DNA from: Leeuwenhoekiella nanhaiensis
Lineage (GTDB): Bacteria; Bacteroidota; Bacteroidia; Flavobacteriales; Flavobacteriaceae
Assembly: GCF_002744755.1 (NCBI RefSeq)
Contig: NZ_KZ319303.1
Location: 1-40,850 of the forward strand
Direction: 5' to 3'
Length of the DNA: 40,850 nt
In this document: positions 25,559 through 34,393 of the stretch, piece after piece
Position numbering within the stretch: the first letter of the stretch is position 1
Layout of the letters: each line of letters opens with the position of its first letter
Made by a program: the position numbers and the translations under genes
The notes under the pieces: model-generated
Seen by the model: the letters and a program-made list of their open reading frames with translations, nothing else
Databases searched by the model: none
Told to the model about the DNA's origin: nothing

Positions 25559-25843
25559 ATGCCAGCAAACATTATTACCACCGACGACCTTCGGGAATTT
25601 AAAATAGAATTACTCGATGACATTAAGAATCTTTTATCTAAACAAGCAACTGGAAAACTTAAGAAATATCTAAAATCTTCCGAAGTAATGGATTTGCTTC
25701 AAGTCAGTCCAGGAACATTACAGAATCTTCGCATCAATGGTACATTGCCATACACAAAGGTTGGTGGCATAATATATTATGATGCAGAAGAAATTCAAAA
25801 CGTGATGACAGCAAACCGTGTTCAACACGGTCTAAATTCTTAA
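25559..25843 (+). CDS. Excisionase-like helix-turn-helix protein (94 aa)
   Basis: The C-terminal half is a MerR-like/HTH_17 winged helix: KYLKSSEVMDLLQVSPGTLQ then NLRINGTLPYTKVGG and IIYYDAEEIQ, as in Bacteroides Xis2c/Xis2d-type excision proteins. The N-terminal half is a coiled-coil-like helix. It probably bends DNA for integrase-mediated excision and/or regulates the operon. Three bp before the next gene, downstream of rteC, which fits an RteC-activated excision operon. Confidence 0.8.
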   Translation: MPANIITTDDLREFKIELLDDIKNLLSKQATGKLKKYLKSSEVMDLLQVSPGTLQNLRINGTLPYTKVGGIIYYDAEEIQNVMTANRVQHGLNS

Positions 25844-25846
25844 ACG

Positions 25847-26599
25847 ATGAACTATATAAAGCTACTTAATGCGGCTTTTGAAAAGTTCTATTTTGATGAC
25901 CGCCTGAATCCTACCCATATTAGTTTATATATGGCACTGTTCCAAGAGTGGAACAGTTGTCGTTTTATGGACGAATTCTACGTAAACCGAAGAGAATTGA
26001 TGCGCGTAGCTAAAATTGGTTCAAAATCCACATATCACAGGTGCATAACCGATTTAGATTCGTGGTTCTATCTTTCCTATTTCCCTTCCAACAATCCATA
26101 TAAAGGTAGCAAAATTAAGATGTCCATTATCGGGACAAGTGATGAACCTGTTACGGGACAGTACAATCCCATATTAGAACAACTAGCGGAACAGTACCAT
26201 CCCAGAAGTGTACCGCTTGAGGGACACAACCATCCCAAAAATGGACAGGTCGTGTACCAACACCGTCCCATAGGTGGACAAGTATTGGTATCTAATACAA
26301 ACAATAACAAACAAGAAAACAATATAAAACAGCCAAAGGGTAGGCAGGCCGTTATTTTATTTTTTGAAGATAAAGGTTTTGATGCTGATGAAGGAAAAAA
26401 ATTCTTTGAGCATTACTACGAAAGGGAATGGCAAACGAGTGACGGAAAAGAAATTAGAGATTGGCGTGCAGTTGCTATCAATTGGATGGATAGAACCGAA
26501 GTATTCGACGACAAAAATATTTCAAACAAAAAAGAAGCGTCCCAAAAACAGGACAACTTGCGAACCACTAAAAACAAAGATTATGGACAACCCCTCTAA
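25847..26599 (+). CDS. Replication-initiator-like protein with internal 11-residue repeats (250 aa)
   Basis: The N-terminal ~85 residues (LLNAAFEKFYFDDRLNPTHI, then YVNRRELMRVAKIGSKSTYH) resemble the winged-helix domain of phage/plasmid initiators of the DnaD/RepA_N kind. The middle has four 11-residue units beginning at GQYNP, EQYHP, GHNHP and YQHRP. The C-terminal segment (FFEHYYEREWQTSDGKEIRD then WRAVAINWMDR) is like the DnaT/DnaD-type end of phage replication proteins. It is usually annotated only as a conserved ICE or regulatory protein. A DnaC-like ATPase gene overlaps its 3' end by 17 bp, which supports a replication role. I infer, but cannot prove, initiator function. Confidence 0.6.
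   Translation: MNYIKLLNAAFEKFYFDDRLNPTHISLYMALFQEWNSCRFMDEFYVNRRELMRVAKIGSKSTYHRCITDLDSWFYLSYFPSNNPYKGSKIKMSIIGTSDEPVTGQYNPILEQLAEQYHPRSVPLEGHNHPKNGQVVYQHRPIGGQVLVSNTNNNKQENNIKQPKGRQAVILFFEDKGFDADEGKKFFEHYYEREWQTSDGKEIRDWRAVAINWMDRTEVFDDKNISNKKEASQKQDNLRTTKNKDYGQPL
26121..26283 (+). repeat. 33-bp iteron array inside the initiator-like gene (candidate ICE origin)
   Basis: Three 17-nt cores recur every 33 bp: GGGACAGTACAATCCCA (26155), GGAACAGTACCATCCCA (26188) and GGGACACAACCATCCCA (26221), with a degenerate fourth at 26254 (GTACCAACACCGTCCCA). Each first-three core carries GGRA...TCCC inverted ends. Upstream is a palindrome TGTCC-N7-GGACA at 26121-26137. A 33-bp period is close to three helical turns. 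Iterons located in the centre of the initiator coding sequence are a known feature of RepA_N-type plasmids. Confidence 0.55.
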
Positions 26600-27245
26600 A
26601 ATTATTGAAGGTGGCGTAGAATATTCACTGGGCAAGTTTGATGGAAAAAGCGTGATGTATGACTTTCCAAAAATCCTGATTTATTTGAACGCCAAAGGCA
26701 AACTTCTGTTTGGTAAAAAATTTAAAATCTATGATGAGGACAAGGAAATACTGTTGAAGCTCTGCTCCTACTTCATTATGGATAAAGAAAACTGCGAAAC
26801 TTATGGAATTGATATCGACAAAGGCATTTTGCTTTCTGGACCAGTGGGCTGTGGAAAAACCTCTTTGATGAAATTGCTACGCCATATAGTGCCTATGCAG
26901 CGGCCCTATGAAATGATTCCTTGCCGGAATGTAACCTTCAGTTTTAACCATCTTGGTTTTAAAACAGTCGAGGAATATGGTAATAACAAATTCTACTGCT
27001 TCGACGATTTAGGCATAGAACCTGCTGGTCGATTTTACGGTAAGGATTTAAATGTAATGGGCGAAGTGCTGCTTTCTCGCTACGAACTTTACTTGGATAG
27101 TAAACACAAAATTAAAACACACGCGACTACAAACCTAAATGCGGAAGAATTGGAAGAACGCTATGGTAATCGTGTTCGAAGTAGAATGCGTGAGCTGTTT
27201 AATTTGATTGCTTTTGATACCAAAGCTTGCGATAAAAGAAATTGA
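26583..27245 (+). CDS. DnaC-like P-loop ATPase, possible helicase loader (220 aa)
   Basis: Walker A GPVGCGKTSLM (86-96) and Walker B FYCFDDLGIEP (137-147) with a late sensor/Asn motif HATTNLNAEELEERYG place it with AAA+ DnaC/IstB-type ATPases. The ATG at 26583 lies inside the end of the previous gene; the longer open frame (from 26364) overlaps the initiator gene throughout and is not credible. Next to an initiator-like protein it would load the host replicative helicase onto the ICE. It is the last gene before the defence island. Confidence 0.8.
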   Translation: MDNPSKIIEGGVEYSLGKFDGKSVMYDFPKILIYLNAKGKLLFGKKFKIYDEDKEILLKLCSYFIMDKENCETYGIDIDKGILLSGPVGCGKTSLMKLLRHIVPMQRPYEMIPCRNVTFSFNHLGFKTVEEYGNNKFYCFDDLGIEPAGRFYGKDLNVMGEVLLSRYELYLDSKHKIKTHATTNLNAEELEERYGNRVRSRMRELFNLIAFDTKACDKRN

Positions 27246-27365
27246 ATTTTATATCAAAAAAAATTAAACTGAATGTATTGCTAACCTAATTAGAAATAAT
27301 TGAAAACTGTTTTTGCTAGCATCCCGTTTTACTATATTAGGGGTTTTAATATTTCGTTCAAATTT

Positions 27366-29864
27366 ATGGCAGACCTATTTACTCAACCTTCAGCAAAAAT
27401 TGATAATCAAGTACTCTTTTTCAAGTTATATAATTCCAAAGATGAAGAAGATTTATTGGATATAATTAATACGTATTCTATAATATTTGACGACTCAAAC
27501 TGGAAACCATTGGGTGGAAATTTTAGCAATTATGGTGTGGTAAAAAATCAACAATCAAGTCCTATTGCCGCGTTAATAGAAAAAGTTACCAATGCCATTG
27601 ATGCTTTACTAACAAAAGAATGCATTCTTTCGGGAATTGACCCAAAATCTGACACTGCACCGAATTCAATGGATGAAGCCATTCAAAAGTTTTATCCAGA
27701 AAATAATTGGGATCTATCTTCATTTCGCAAAGAGCAAGCCGAGAATATTCAAATTATTGCTGACGGTAAAGGACCAAGAAATCAGCGAAACCAATATCCA
27801 ACTTCAGTCGTAGTTTATGATAACGGCGAAGGGCAGCATCCCGAAAAGTTTGAGGACACCTTTCTCTCGCTACTTCGTGGTAATAAGAACGACATTCATT
27901 TTGTACAGGGTAAATACAATATGGGTGGAAGTGGTGCCATTGTATTCTGCGGAAAAAAACGATACCAACTTATTGCTTCTAAAAGGTACTCGAATGACGG
28001 TAATTTTGGCTTCACCCTGGTTCGTGAGCACCCTAAAAAAGAATCTGACCAAGCAAAAGAAACGTGGTATGAGTACTTACTTATTGATGGAAAAATACCT
28101 TCGTTCGCAGCTTCAAAACTAGACCTTGGACTTAACAATCGCCAATTTGAAACAGGCACCATATTAAAACTGTATTCTTATCAATTTCCCAAGGGCTATT
28201 CCGGGTTTGCCCAAGACTTGAACCAGAGTATCAATGAGTTTTTATTTCAACCCGCATTACCAATTTTAACAGTCGATACCGCTGAGCGCTATCCAAATAA
28301 TAAAGTTCTGGAAAATGATTTATTCGGTTTAAAGAGGCGTTTAGCAGCTGAGGAATCCGAATATTTAGACGAAAGCTTTTCAGAGAATTTCACGGATGAT
28401 GTCTTCGGAAAAATGAAAGTATCCTGCTACGTGTTCAAAACCAAGGTAAAGGATTATGACCTCAAGAAGACCAAAAAAATCATACAGGATAGATACTTTA
28501 AAAATTCAATGGCGGTGATGTTCTCACTTAATGGACAAACCCACGGGCATTATACTTCTGAATTTATTACACGTTCATTAAAGCTTAATCTGTTAAAAAG
28601 CCATTTGTTGATTCACGTCGATTGTACCGAAATGAAATATAACTTCCGGAAGGAACTTTTTATGGCTTCCAGGGACAGGCTCAAGGACGGTGATGAAACT
28701 CAATTCCTTAGAAGTTATCTGGCAAAAAAATTGAGCTCAAAAGATGGAAGGTTGGCAGAAATAGAAAAACGACGAAAACAGGCTGTTGATATTGATACTT
28801 CTTCAAACACAAGTGATTTACTCAAAAGTTTTACCAAAAATCTGCCACTTGATTCTGAGTTGGCAAAATTGCTGAACCAAACATTCAAGCTTGACATAAA
28901 AAAGGAAAAGAAAACTGAGGGAAGGAAGAATCGAACTTCAAATGAAAAAGAACCCACACCTTTTGAGCCTAAAAGATTTCCATCATTTTTTAGAATCGAC
29001 GCTAACAGTAGTAATAAAAAAGAAGTTGCCACAATACCGCTAAATGGTGAAAAATCGATTCGTTTTTCTACAGATGTAGCCAATGATTATTTTGATAGAA
29101 TTGAAGAACCTGGGGATTTAAAGGTTAGTGTACTCAACATACAACCCAATGATTCCGATGGTGGAAATAAACCTGGTGAACCCAAAGAAATTGATGAAGT
29201 TTTTAACGTGGTAAAAAGTAGCCCAAACAAAGGGAAAATAAAAATTTCCCTTAACCCCAAAAATGAATTGAAAATTGGCGACAGCATTCAAATGAAAGCG
29301 AGCCTCTCATCACCAAATGGCAATATAGAGGAATTATTTTGGGTAAAAATTACCGACAACAATAAACCAAAAAGTGAGGCACCGAAAAAAGAAAGCGATA
29401 ATGATTTGTTGGGATTGCCAAAGCTAGTCTTTATGTACAAGAGCACGGATGAGAATTCTGATACGGACGTAACCTGGGAAGCGGTTGAAGAAGCCACAAG
29501 CCTTGATGTAGATTATTCTACTGTTATGATTCCAGATGCTGAAGGTGACTTACTCAACCGCATTTTCATCAATATGGACAGTACTGTACTGAAAAACTTC
29601 AAATCGAAAGAAAAGAATATCAACCAAGAGCAATTAGAACTTGCTAACCGGAAATATTACACCTCGGTATATTTTCACACTTTGTTTCTATATACAATCA
29701 GTAAAAATAGAGGCTATGAGATTAGGCAAAAAGTAGAAGGAAAAGATGAGCTAGAACACGTGGATTTGGGTCAATATCTTAAAGACTTGTTTGACCACTA
29801 CTATTCAACCTTTATTTTAAATTTTGGTGGTATGGAAGCTATGATGCAGGGAATTGGCGATTAA
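27366..29864 (+). CDS. Large GHKL (HATPase_c) ATPase, defence-associated (832 aa)
   Basis: The N-terminal GHKL fold shows the N box IEKVTNAIDALL (71-82, Glu72, Asn76, Asp79), G1 box VVVYDNGEGQHPEKF (148-162) and G2 box GKYNMGGSGAIVF (182-194). The central ~300 residues probably form an S5-like transducer; the C-terminal ~300 residues contain a charged linker and a beta-rich domain without a motif I recognise. There is no nuclease motif. Large GHKL ATPases of MutL/MORC type are known components of bacterial defence loci. Start chosen at ATG 27366 (MADLFTQP) rather than the TTG at 27300. It is separated from the Xre operon by 135 bp with its own promoter, so it may be a separate module. Confidence 0.8.
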   Translation: MADLFTQPSAKIDNQVLFFKLYNSKDEEDLLDIINTYSIIFDDSNWKPLGGNFSNYGVVKNQQSSPIAALIEKVTNAIDALLTKECILSGIDPKSDTAPNSMDEAIQKFYPENNWDLSSFRKEQAENIQIIADGKGPRNQRNQYPTSVVVYDNGEGQHPEKFEDTFLSLLRGNKNDIHFVQGKYNMGGSGAIVFCGKKRYQLIASKRYSNDGNFGFTLVREHPKKESDQAKETWYEYLLIDGKIPSFAASKLDLGLNNRQFETGTILKLYSYQFPKGYSGFAQDLNQSINEFLFQPALPILTVDTAERYPNNKVLENDLFGLKRRLAAEESEYLDESFSENFTDDVFGKMKVSCYVFKTKVKDYDLKKTKKIIQDRYFKNSMAVMFSLNGQTHGHYTSEFITRSLKLNLLKSHLLIHVDCTEMKYNFRKELFMASRDRLKDGDETQFLRSYLAKKLSSKDGRLAEIEKRRKQAVDIDTSSNTSDLLKSFTKNLPLDSELAKLLNQTFKLDIKKEKKTEGRKNRTSNEKEPTPFEPKRFPSFFRIDANSSNKKEVATIPLNGEKSIRFSTDVANDYFDRIEEPGDLKVSVLNIQPNDSDGGNKPGEPKEIDEVFNVVKSSPNKGKIKISLNPKNELKIGDSIQMKASLSSPNGNIEELFWVKITDNNKPKSEAPKKESDNDLLGLPKLVFMYKSTDENSDTDVTWEAVEEATSLDVDYSTVMIPDAEGDLLNRIFINMDSTVLKNFKSKEKNINQEQLELANRKYYTSVYFHTLFLYTISKNRGYEIRQKVEGKDELEHVDLGQYLKDLFDHYYSTFILNFGGMEAMMQGIGD

Positions 29865-29920
29865 AACTAAGTGTTTTTCAGCTGAATTATTGTGGTGTGA
29901 AAATAATGTCATTATATCCT

Positions 29921-29937
29921 ATCCCAATAGTTGGTAT
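29921..29937 (+). promoter_or_regulatory. Imperfect palindrome at the -33 box, candidate Xre operator 1
   Basis: ATCCCAATAG/TTGGTAT has 7-bp arms (ATCCCAA and TTGGTAT, one mismatch) around a 3-bp centre and covers the TTG -33 element of the promoter. A dimeric Xre repressor bound here would block RNA polymerase. Confidence 0.45.
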
Positions 29938-29960
29938 TGATTTAAATAATCCTATTTTTG
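29931..29960 (+). promoter_or_regulatory. Consensus Bacteroidota promoter for the xre-ssp operon
   Basis: TTG at 29931-29933, a 19-bp spacer, and TATTTTTG at 29953-29960 match the Bacteroidota sigma-ABfr consensus TTTG-N19-TAnnTTTG. The start of transcription would be near 29965, giving a ~35-nt leader before the ATG at 30000. Confidence 0.65.
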
Positions 29961-29964
29961 TAAG

Positions 29965-29977
29965 GACAAATTTTGTC
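29965..29977 (+). promoter_or_regulatory. Perfect 13-bp palindrome at the transcription start, candidate Xre operator 2
   Basis: GACAAA-T-TTTGTC is a perfect inverted repeat placed just after the -7 box and before the xre gene. Together with the palindrome over the -33 box it brackets the promoter, as expected for autorepression by the encoded Xre protein. Confidence 0.5.
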
Positions 29978-29999
29978 TCTAAAATAAAATTCAACAACG

Positions 30000-30320
30000 A
30001 TGGAAACATTGGGTGAATATCTCAGAACACTAAGAGAATTGCAAAATCTGCCTATAAGAAAAGTTGCAGCGGCACTAGATATAGACCAGTCAACACTTGG
30101 TAAATATGAGAGAAATGAGAGGCTTCCTAAAAGAGAGCTTCTGTCAGACTTTGCCTCATTCTATAATGTTGCTATTTCTGAATTGGAAAAAAAATACTTA
30201 ACCGACAAGGTTGTATTTACCCTTTTAGAGGAAGAAAATCCAGAGCGTATTTTAGTTGAATGTAAAGACAAATTGAACTATTTAAAAAATAAAAACGGCG
30301 AATCGAAAATAAATGAATAA
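30000..30320 (+). CDS. Xre-family transcriptional regulator of the defence operon (106 aa)
   Basis: The N-terminal HTH_3/Cro-C1 domain (LGEYLRTLRELQNLPIRKVA, then LDIDQSTLGKYERNERLPKR) is complete, and a coiled-coil-like tail follows (about residues 60-106). It is the first gene of the operon and overlaps the DUF4007 gene by 8 bp. Autoregulation through the palindromes at 29921 and 29965 is likely. Phosphorothioation operons are often controlled by a small repressor, so this would be the local equivalent. Confidence 0.85.
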   Translation: METLGEYLRTLRELQNLPIRKVAAALDIDQSTLGKYERNERLPKRELLSDFASFYNVAISELEKKYLTDKVVFTLLEEENPERILVECKDKLNYLKNKNGESKINE

Positions 30321-31176
30321 ACTAACGTTTACAGGACACGAAACATTTCACTGTCGCCATTTTTGGTTGAAGAAAGGCTACGATTACCTTTCTAAGGGGC
30401 AGTCTTTCAAAAACCCTGATGCGGTAACAGCTCTAGGTGTTGGGAAAAATATGGTGATGTCCATTAACTTCTGGCTTAAGGCTTTCGGCATAAATGACCA
30501 AGAAGACCAAGCCACTGTATTCGCCGATAAAATCTTTGATAGCAATACAGGTTACGACCCTTTTTTAGAGTATGAAGGTACTTTGTGGTTATTGCACTAT
30601 AAACTGTTAGACACAAACCTAGCCTCTATTTACCCTTTAGTTTTTAAGGAATTCAGAAAAAGTAGGGTTAATTCACAATTTACAACCCAACAGCTGCTTA
30701 GGTATTTGTTAAGGACAGCCACTAACAATGAAACTTCGATAGCTGAAAACTCATTGAAAAACGACATCAAGGTATTTATAAAAACATACTATATAGCCGA
30801 TAAGAACATTAAGGATATGGAAGACGATTTATCATCCATCTTCATCGACCTCAATCTTATTACTAAAGTTACCGATACCGAGGAAGGGTCAGTTTTTCAA
30901 TTGAAGGTAAGTGAGAGACCAGAGATACCCAAAGAAATATTTTACTTTCTAATCTTAGACAATTTCCCAGAGTTTACTTCTATAAGTTTTGATGATATAC
31001 AAAACAATATAGGTGATGTATTTGCTTGCTCTACTGAAGGTACAGAACTCAAAATTCAGGAAATATCGGAAACTTTTAAAGAAGTTGTTTATAAGAAGGA
31101 TGCCGGAAGAAAAGAAATACAAATTAAAAATATCCCTAGCAAGTGGGACATATTAGAACGTTACTATAATGCATAA
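30313..31176 (+). CDS. sspB: DUF4007 protein, SspB-like component of phosphorothioation (287 aa)
   Basis: The N-terminus LTFTGHETFHCRHFWLKKGY (4-23) is the DUF4007 signature, as is the following GVGKNMVMSINFWLKAFGI. To my knowledge DUF4007 is the domain of SspB, the nicking component of the single-strand phosphorothioation system SspABCD. Here it is followed directly by a P-loop ATPase and a PAPS-reductase-like gene, the SspC and SspD positions. No nuclease active site is obvious to me. It overlaps neighbours on both sides by 8 bp, so it is made in step with them. Confidence 0.78.
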   Translation: MNKLTFTGHETFHCRHFWLKKGYDYLSKGQSFKNPDAVTALGVGKNMVMSINFWLKAFGINDQEDQATVFADKIFDSNTGYDPFLEYEGTLWLLHYKLLDTNLASIYPLVFKEFRKSRVNSQFTTQQLLRYLLRTATNNETSIAENSLKNDIKVFIKTYYIADKNIKDMEDDLSSIFIDLNLITKVTDTEEGSVFQLKVSERPEIPKEIFYFLILDNFPEFTSISFDDIQNNIGDVFACSTEGTELKIQEISETFKEVVYKKDAGRKEIQIKNIPSKWDILERYYNA

Positions 31177-34100
31177 GTTTACAACATCCACAAATATTGA
31201 GCGCGATGCCGTAAACGACATCCATTACGTAGTTACACCTAATACAAAAAATGTTTTTGAAAGAATAGTTTCTGGTTTTCAACAGGGACATCATTCATTT
31301 AATATAATTGGATCTTATGGTACTGGGAAGTCCAGTTTCCTTTGGGCTTTCGAAAAAAACCTTAATGACAGAAAACCTTATTTTGCTAATCTTAATGGCC
31401 AGTTTAAAGGGTTTGAGAAGTTTTCATTCTTAAAAATTATTGGGGAAGCCGCACCCTTGACAACAGTACTAAAGAAATCTTTCAAGGTTAAGGAAGATAC
31501 TACCAATTCAGACCTTATTGAGACGATAAGCAGGCGTGCTACATCACTTAATAACAAGGATGAAATATTAGTGATTTTAATCGATGAGTTTGGTAAATTT
31601 CTTGAATACGCAGCCAAACACAATCCAGATAGCGAATTATACTTCATACAGCAGTTGGCTGAGTTGGTAAACGATTCCAATAGGAATATTATTTTGATTA
31701 CAACGTTGCATCAAAATTTTGGTTCTTACGCCATTGACCTATCTCGAAATCAAAAGAACGAATGGGATAAAGTAAAAGGGCGATTAATTGACATTTCGTT
31801 TGATGAGCCCATTGAGCAGCTACTTTATCTAGCATCCGAAAGAATAGAAGGTTTGAATATTAAAAAACCAAAGCAAATTGGTTTTCAAAATTTATTCAAT
31901 ACAATAAACGAAAGCAAATTGGTGAGCAATTCAGAAACTCTGAATTATGATTTAGCCAATAAACTTTATCCATTCGATATTTTATCAGCAAATGTCTTGG
32001 CTCAGTCTTTACAAAAGTATGGTCAAAACGAAAGGTCTTTGTTCTCTTTTTTGGCTAACAGTCAAGTTTTCTTTGATAAAATAGATGGAGACAATCATAC
32101 ATTTTTTAGTGTAGCTGACGTATTTGATTATCTAACACTTCATTTAACTAGTGAATTAGAAGATAGATATTCAAACCCACACAAGCCTCAATGGAATACC
32201 ATCATAAAGGCGTTGGACAAGGCAGAGGCTATAAACGATATTGGATATGAGCATTTAGCCAAAATCATAAAGACCATTGGCTTGGTAAACTTATTTGCAA
32301 AATCTTTCGGTAGGCTGGATAAAACTTTCCTAGAAAATTATGGTAAGTATGCCTTAAACATTCCTGATTCCGAAAAATATATTGAAAAGCTCATAAGTCA
32401 AAAAATAATTAAGTTCTATAATTATCGTAATAAGTTTTTCTTTATTGACGGAACGGATGTTGATGTAGAACAGGAATTGATTGACGCAAGTTCACATATT
32501 GATACCGCCATCAACATTGCTTCAAAAGCCAGATATTATTTTAAAGAAAAATATCATTTTGCCAAGGAAGCTTATTTTGAAATTGGCACCCCAAGGTTCT
32601 TCAAGGTAAATGTATCGGATTACATAGAAAACATTAAACCTGAAGGGGGAATTGACGGCTACATACATATAATTCTCAATAAAGACATAAAACAAAAGGA
32701 TTTAAAGAATACCGATGTCCAACAACCGGCACAACTATACGTACTTCTCAAAGACTTTGAATTTGTAAAGTCTTGTATCTATGAAATCGAAAAGATGGAT
32801 TTTGTATTACAAAAGTATGCAGAGGATAATGTTGTAAAAAAAATACTAACGGAAGAGAAAGCCCACGAAATAGAAAAACTGCAAAAACTTTTAGAATATG
32901 GTATTTATGAAAAATCTAATGCTGATTGGTTCTATGATGGTAAAAAACTCAAAATTGATTCAAAGGTAACCTTAAACAGAAATTTTTCCTTAATAGTAAA
33001 AAAAGAATATCCTGACACACCTTGTTATTTAAACGAGATGGTCAATAAAGAGTATTTAAGCACCCCTATTCTAACCGCACGTAAAAACCTCTTGAAGGAT
33101 TTACTGCAGTATAGCGAAGAGGAAAACTTAAATTATGATGACCACAAGTTTCCACCTCAAAAATCCATTTATCTGGGACTTATAAAAGAGACAGGAATAC
33201 ACCAGGCTCAAAACAACGGATATATTCTCACTGAGCCTACGAATTCTAGTTTTAAACCGCTATGGAAACATTGCAATAATTTCTTAGAGGATTCAAAACA
33301 TATTAAAAAGAACTTGTCTGAATTATACGAATCGCTATCTAAACCACCATTTAAACTTAAGAAGGGGTTCATAGATTTTTGGATTCCTATATTCCTTATT
33401 GTAAAAAATCAAGACTATGCACTATTTCACAAAGCTTCTGGTTATGTCCCTTACCTAACCAGTGAAGTTCTTGACCTTGTGCATAAGAAACCTTCCGATT
33501 ATGAACTGAAATCATATAAGATTGAAGGCGTAAGACTAAACCTTTTCAATAAATATAAAGAGATTACAGGTGTTAATACATCTAGTAACAAACCCGAAAG
33601 TTCGCTGATTTCTATTTTCAGTAGTTTCATAGCTTTTTATAGTGCCCTACCAGATTACGTTAAAAAAACCAATCGATTAAGTCCATCGTCTAAGGGCTTG
33701 AGGGATGCCATTGCATCTGCGAAGGACCCAGAAAATGCGCTACTATCAGAAATACCTAAAGGATTAGGATATAAAAACATTAACCTCGAAGAAAATGACA
33801 GTGAAATCCTAAATGACTTCATTGAACGCTTAAATGGGGCTATCAGTGAAATTAGAGTTGCCTACGAAGGCTTGTTAAACAGGTATGAAGAAAATATATG
33901 CGACGCTCTAAATCTGAAAAGTAATGATTTTACTGTTTACAAGAGTAAAATTCAAGCGCGTTACAAGTCTTTGAAACCACACTTGTTGATTCAAAAAGAA
34001 AAAGTTTTTCTTAACCGCATAATGTCCAAACTAGACGAACGTGATTCTTGGCTAAAATCCATTGCTGATGTGATTCTTGGAAAGTCTATCGAGAAAATGA

Positions 34101-34393
34101 CTGATGAAGACGAAGCCCTTTTGATGGACAATACAAGAAAGGTACTCTCAAATTTAGATAATCTATTGGAGTTACATTCTTTGGCAAATGAAACTGTAAA
34201 TAATGAAATAGTACAATTTCAACTAACAGATATCTCAGGTAGAACCATAAAACAAAATATCGTTCTGAGTGCTTCTGAAGAAAAGAAAGTTTCAAAATTA
34301 CAGAAAGATTTAGCCAAGGTACTATCCAAAAATGACAAATTGAGTGCAGCTGCTATAATTAGATATTTAAAAACTTTGCACGATGAAGGTTAA
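31169..34393 (+). CDS. sspC: Large P-loop ATPase, SspC-like component (1074 aa)
   Basis: An AAA/STAND-like P-loop domain near the N-terminus: Walker A IIGSYGTGKSSFLWAFEK (46-63), Walker B ILVILIDEFGKFLEY (133-147), and a sensor strand IILITTLHQNF (174-184), with KGR near residue 204 as a possible Arg finger. The remaining ~750 residues are mostly helical. It occupies the SspC position between DUF4007 and the sulfurtransferase-like gene. It is larger than I would expect for SspC, so extra domains may be fused. A BREX-type PglY/BrxC ATPase is an alternative, but no methyltransferase or PglZ is present. The start codon overlaps the sspB stop; the end overlaps the next gene by 11 bp. Confidence 0.72.
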   Translation: MHKFTTSTNIERDAVNDIHYVVTPNTKNVFERIVSGFQQGHHSFNIIGSYGTGKSSFLWAFEKNLNDRKPYFANLNGQFKGFEKFSFLKIIGEAAPLTTVLKKSFKVKEDTTNSDLIETISRRATSLNNKDEILVILIDEFGKFLEYAAKHNPDSELYFIQQLAELVNDSNRNIILITTLHQNFGSYAIDLSRNQKNEWDKVKGRLIDISFDEPIEQLLYLASERIEGLNIKKPKQIGFQNLFNTINESKLVSNSETLNYDLANKLYPFDILSANVLAQSLQKYGQNERSLFSFLANSQVFFDKIDGDNHTFFSVADVFDYLTLHLTSELEDRYSNPHKPQWNTIIKALDKAEAINDIGYEHLAKIIKTIGLVNLFAKSFGRLDKTFLENYGKYALNIPDSEKYIEKLISQKIIKFYNYRNKFFFIDGTDVDVEQELIDASSHIDTAINIASKARYYFKEKYHFAKEAYFEIGTPRFFKVNVSDYIENIKPEGGIDGYIHIILNKDIKQKDLKNTDVQQPAQLYVLLKDFEFVKSCIYEIEKMDFVLQKYAEDNVVKKILTEEKAHEIEKLQKLLEYGIYEKSNADWFYDGKKLKIDSKVTLNRNFSLIVKKEYPDTPCYLNEMVNKEYLSTPILTARKNLLKDLLQYSEEENLNYDDHKFPPQKSIYLGLIKETGIHQAQNNGYILTEPTNSSFKPLWKHCNNFLEDSKHIKKNLSELYESLSKPPFKLKKGFIDFWIPIFLIVKNQDYALFHKASGYVPYLTSEVLDLVHKKPSDYELKSYKIEGVRLNLFNKYKEITGVNTSSNKPESSLISIFSSFIAFYSALPDYVKKTNRLSPSSKGLRDAIASAKDPENALLSEIPKGLGYKNINLEENDSEILNDFIERLNGAISEIRVAYEGLLNRYEENICDALNLKSNDFTVYKSKIQARYKSLKPHLLIQKEKVFLNRIMSKLDERDSWLKSIADVILGKSIEKMTDEDEALLMDNTRKVLSNLDNLLELHSLANETVNNEIVQFQLTDISGRTIKQNIVLSASEEKKVSKLQKDLAKVLSKNDKLSAAAIIRYLKTLHDEG

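Noticed and set aside
26155-26270. CRISPR array
   Set aside because: Repeats are 17 nt, diverged, with 16-nt interval and read through as protein; no cas genes.
26364-26582. Upstream extension of the DnaC-like ATPase frame
   Set aside because: It overlaps the initiator-like gene in another frame and reads as low-quality sequence; the ATG at 26583 fits the family N-terminus.
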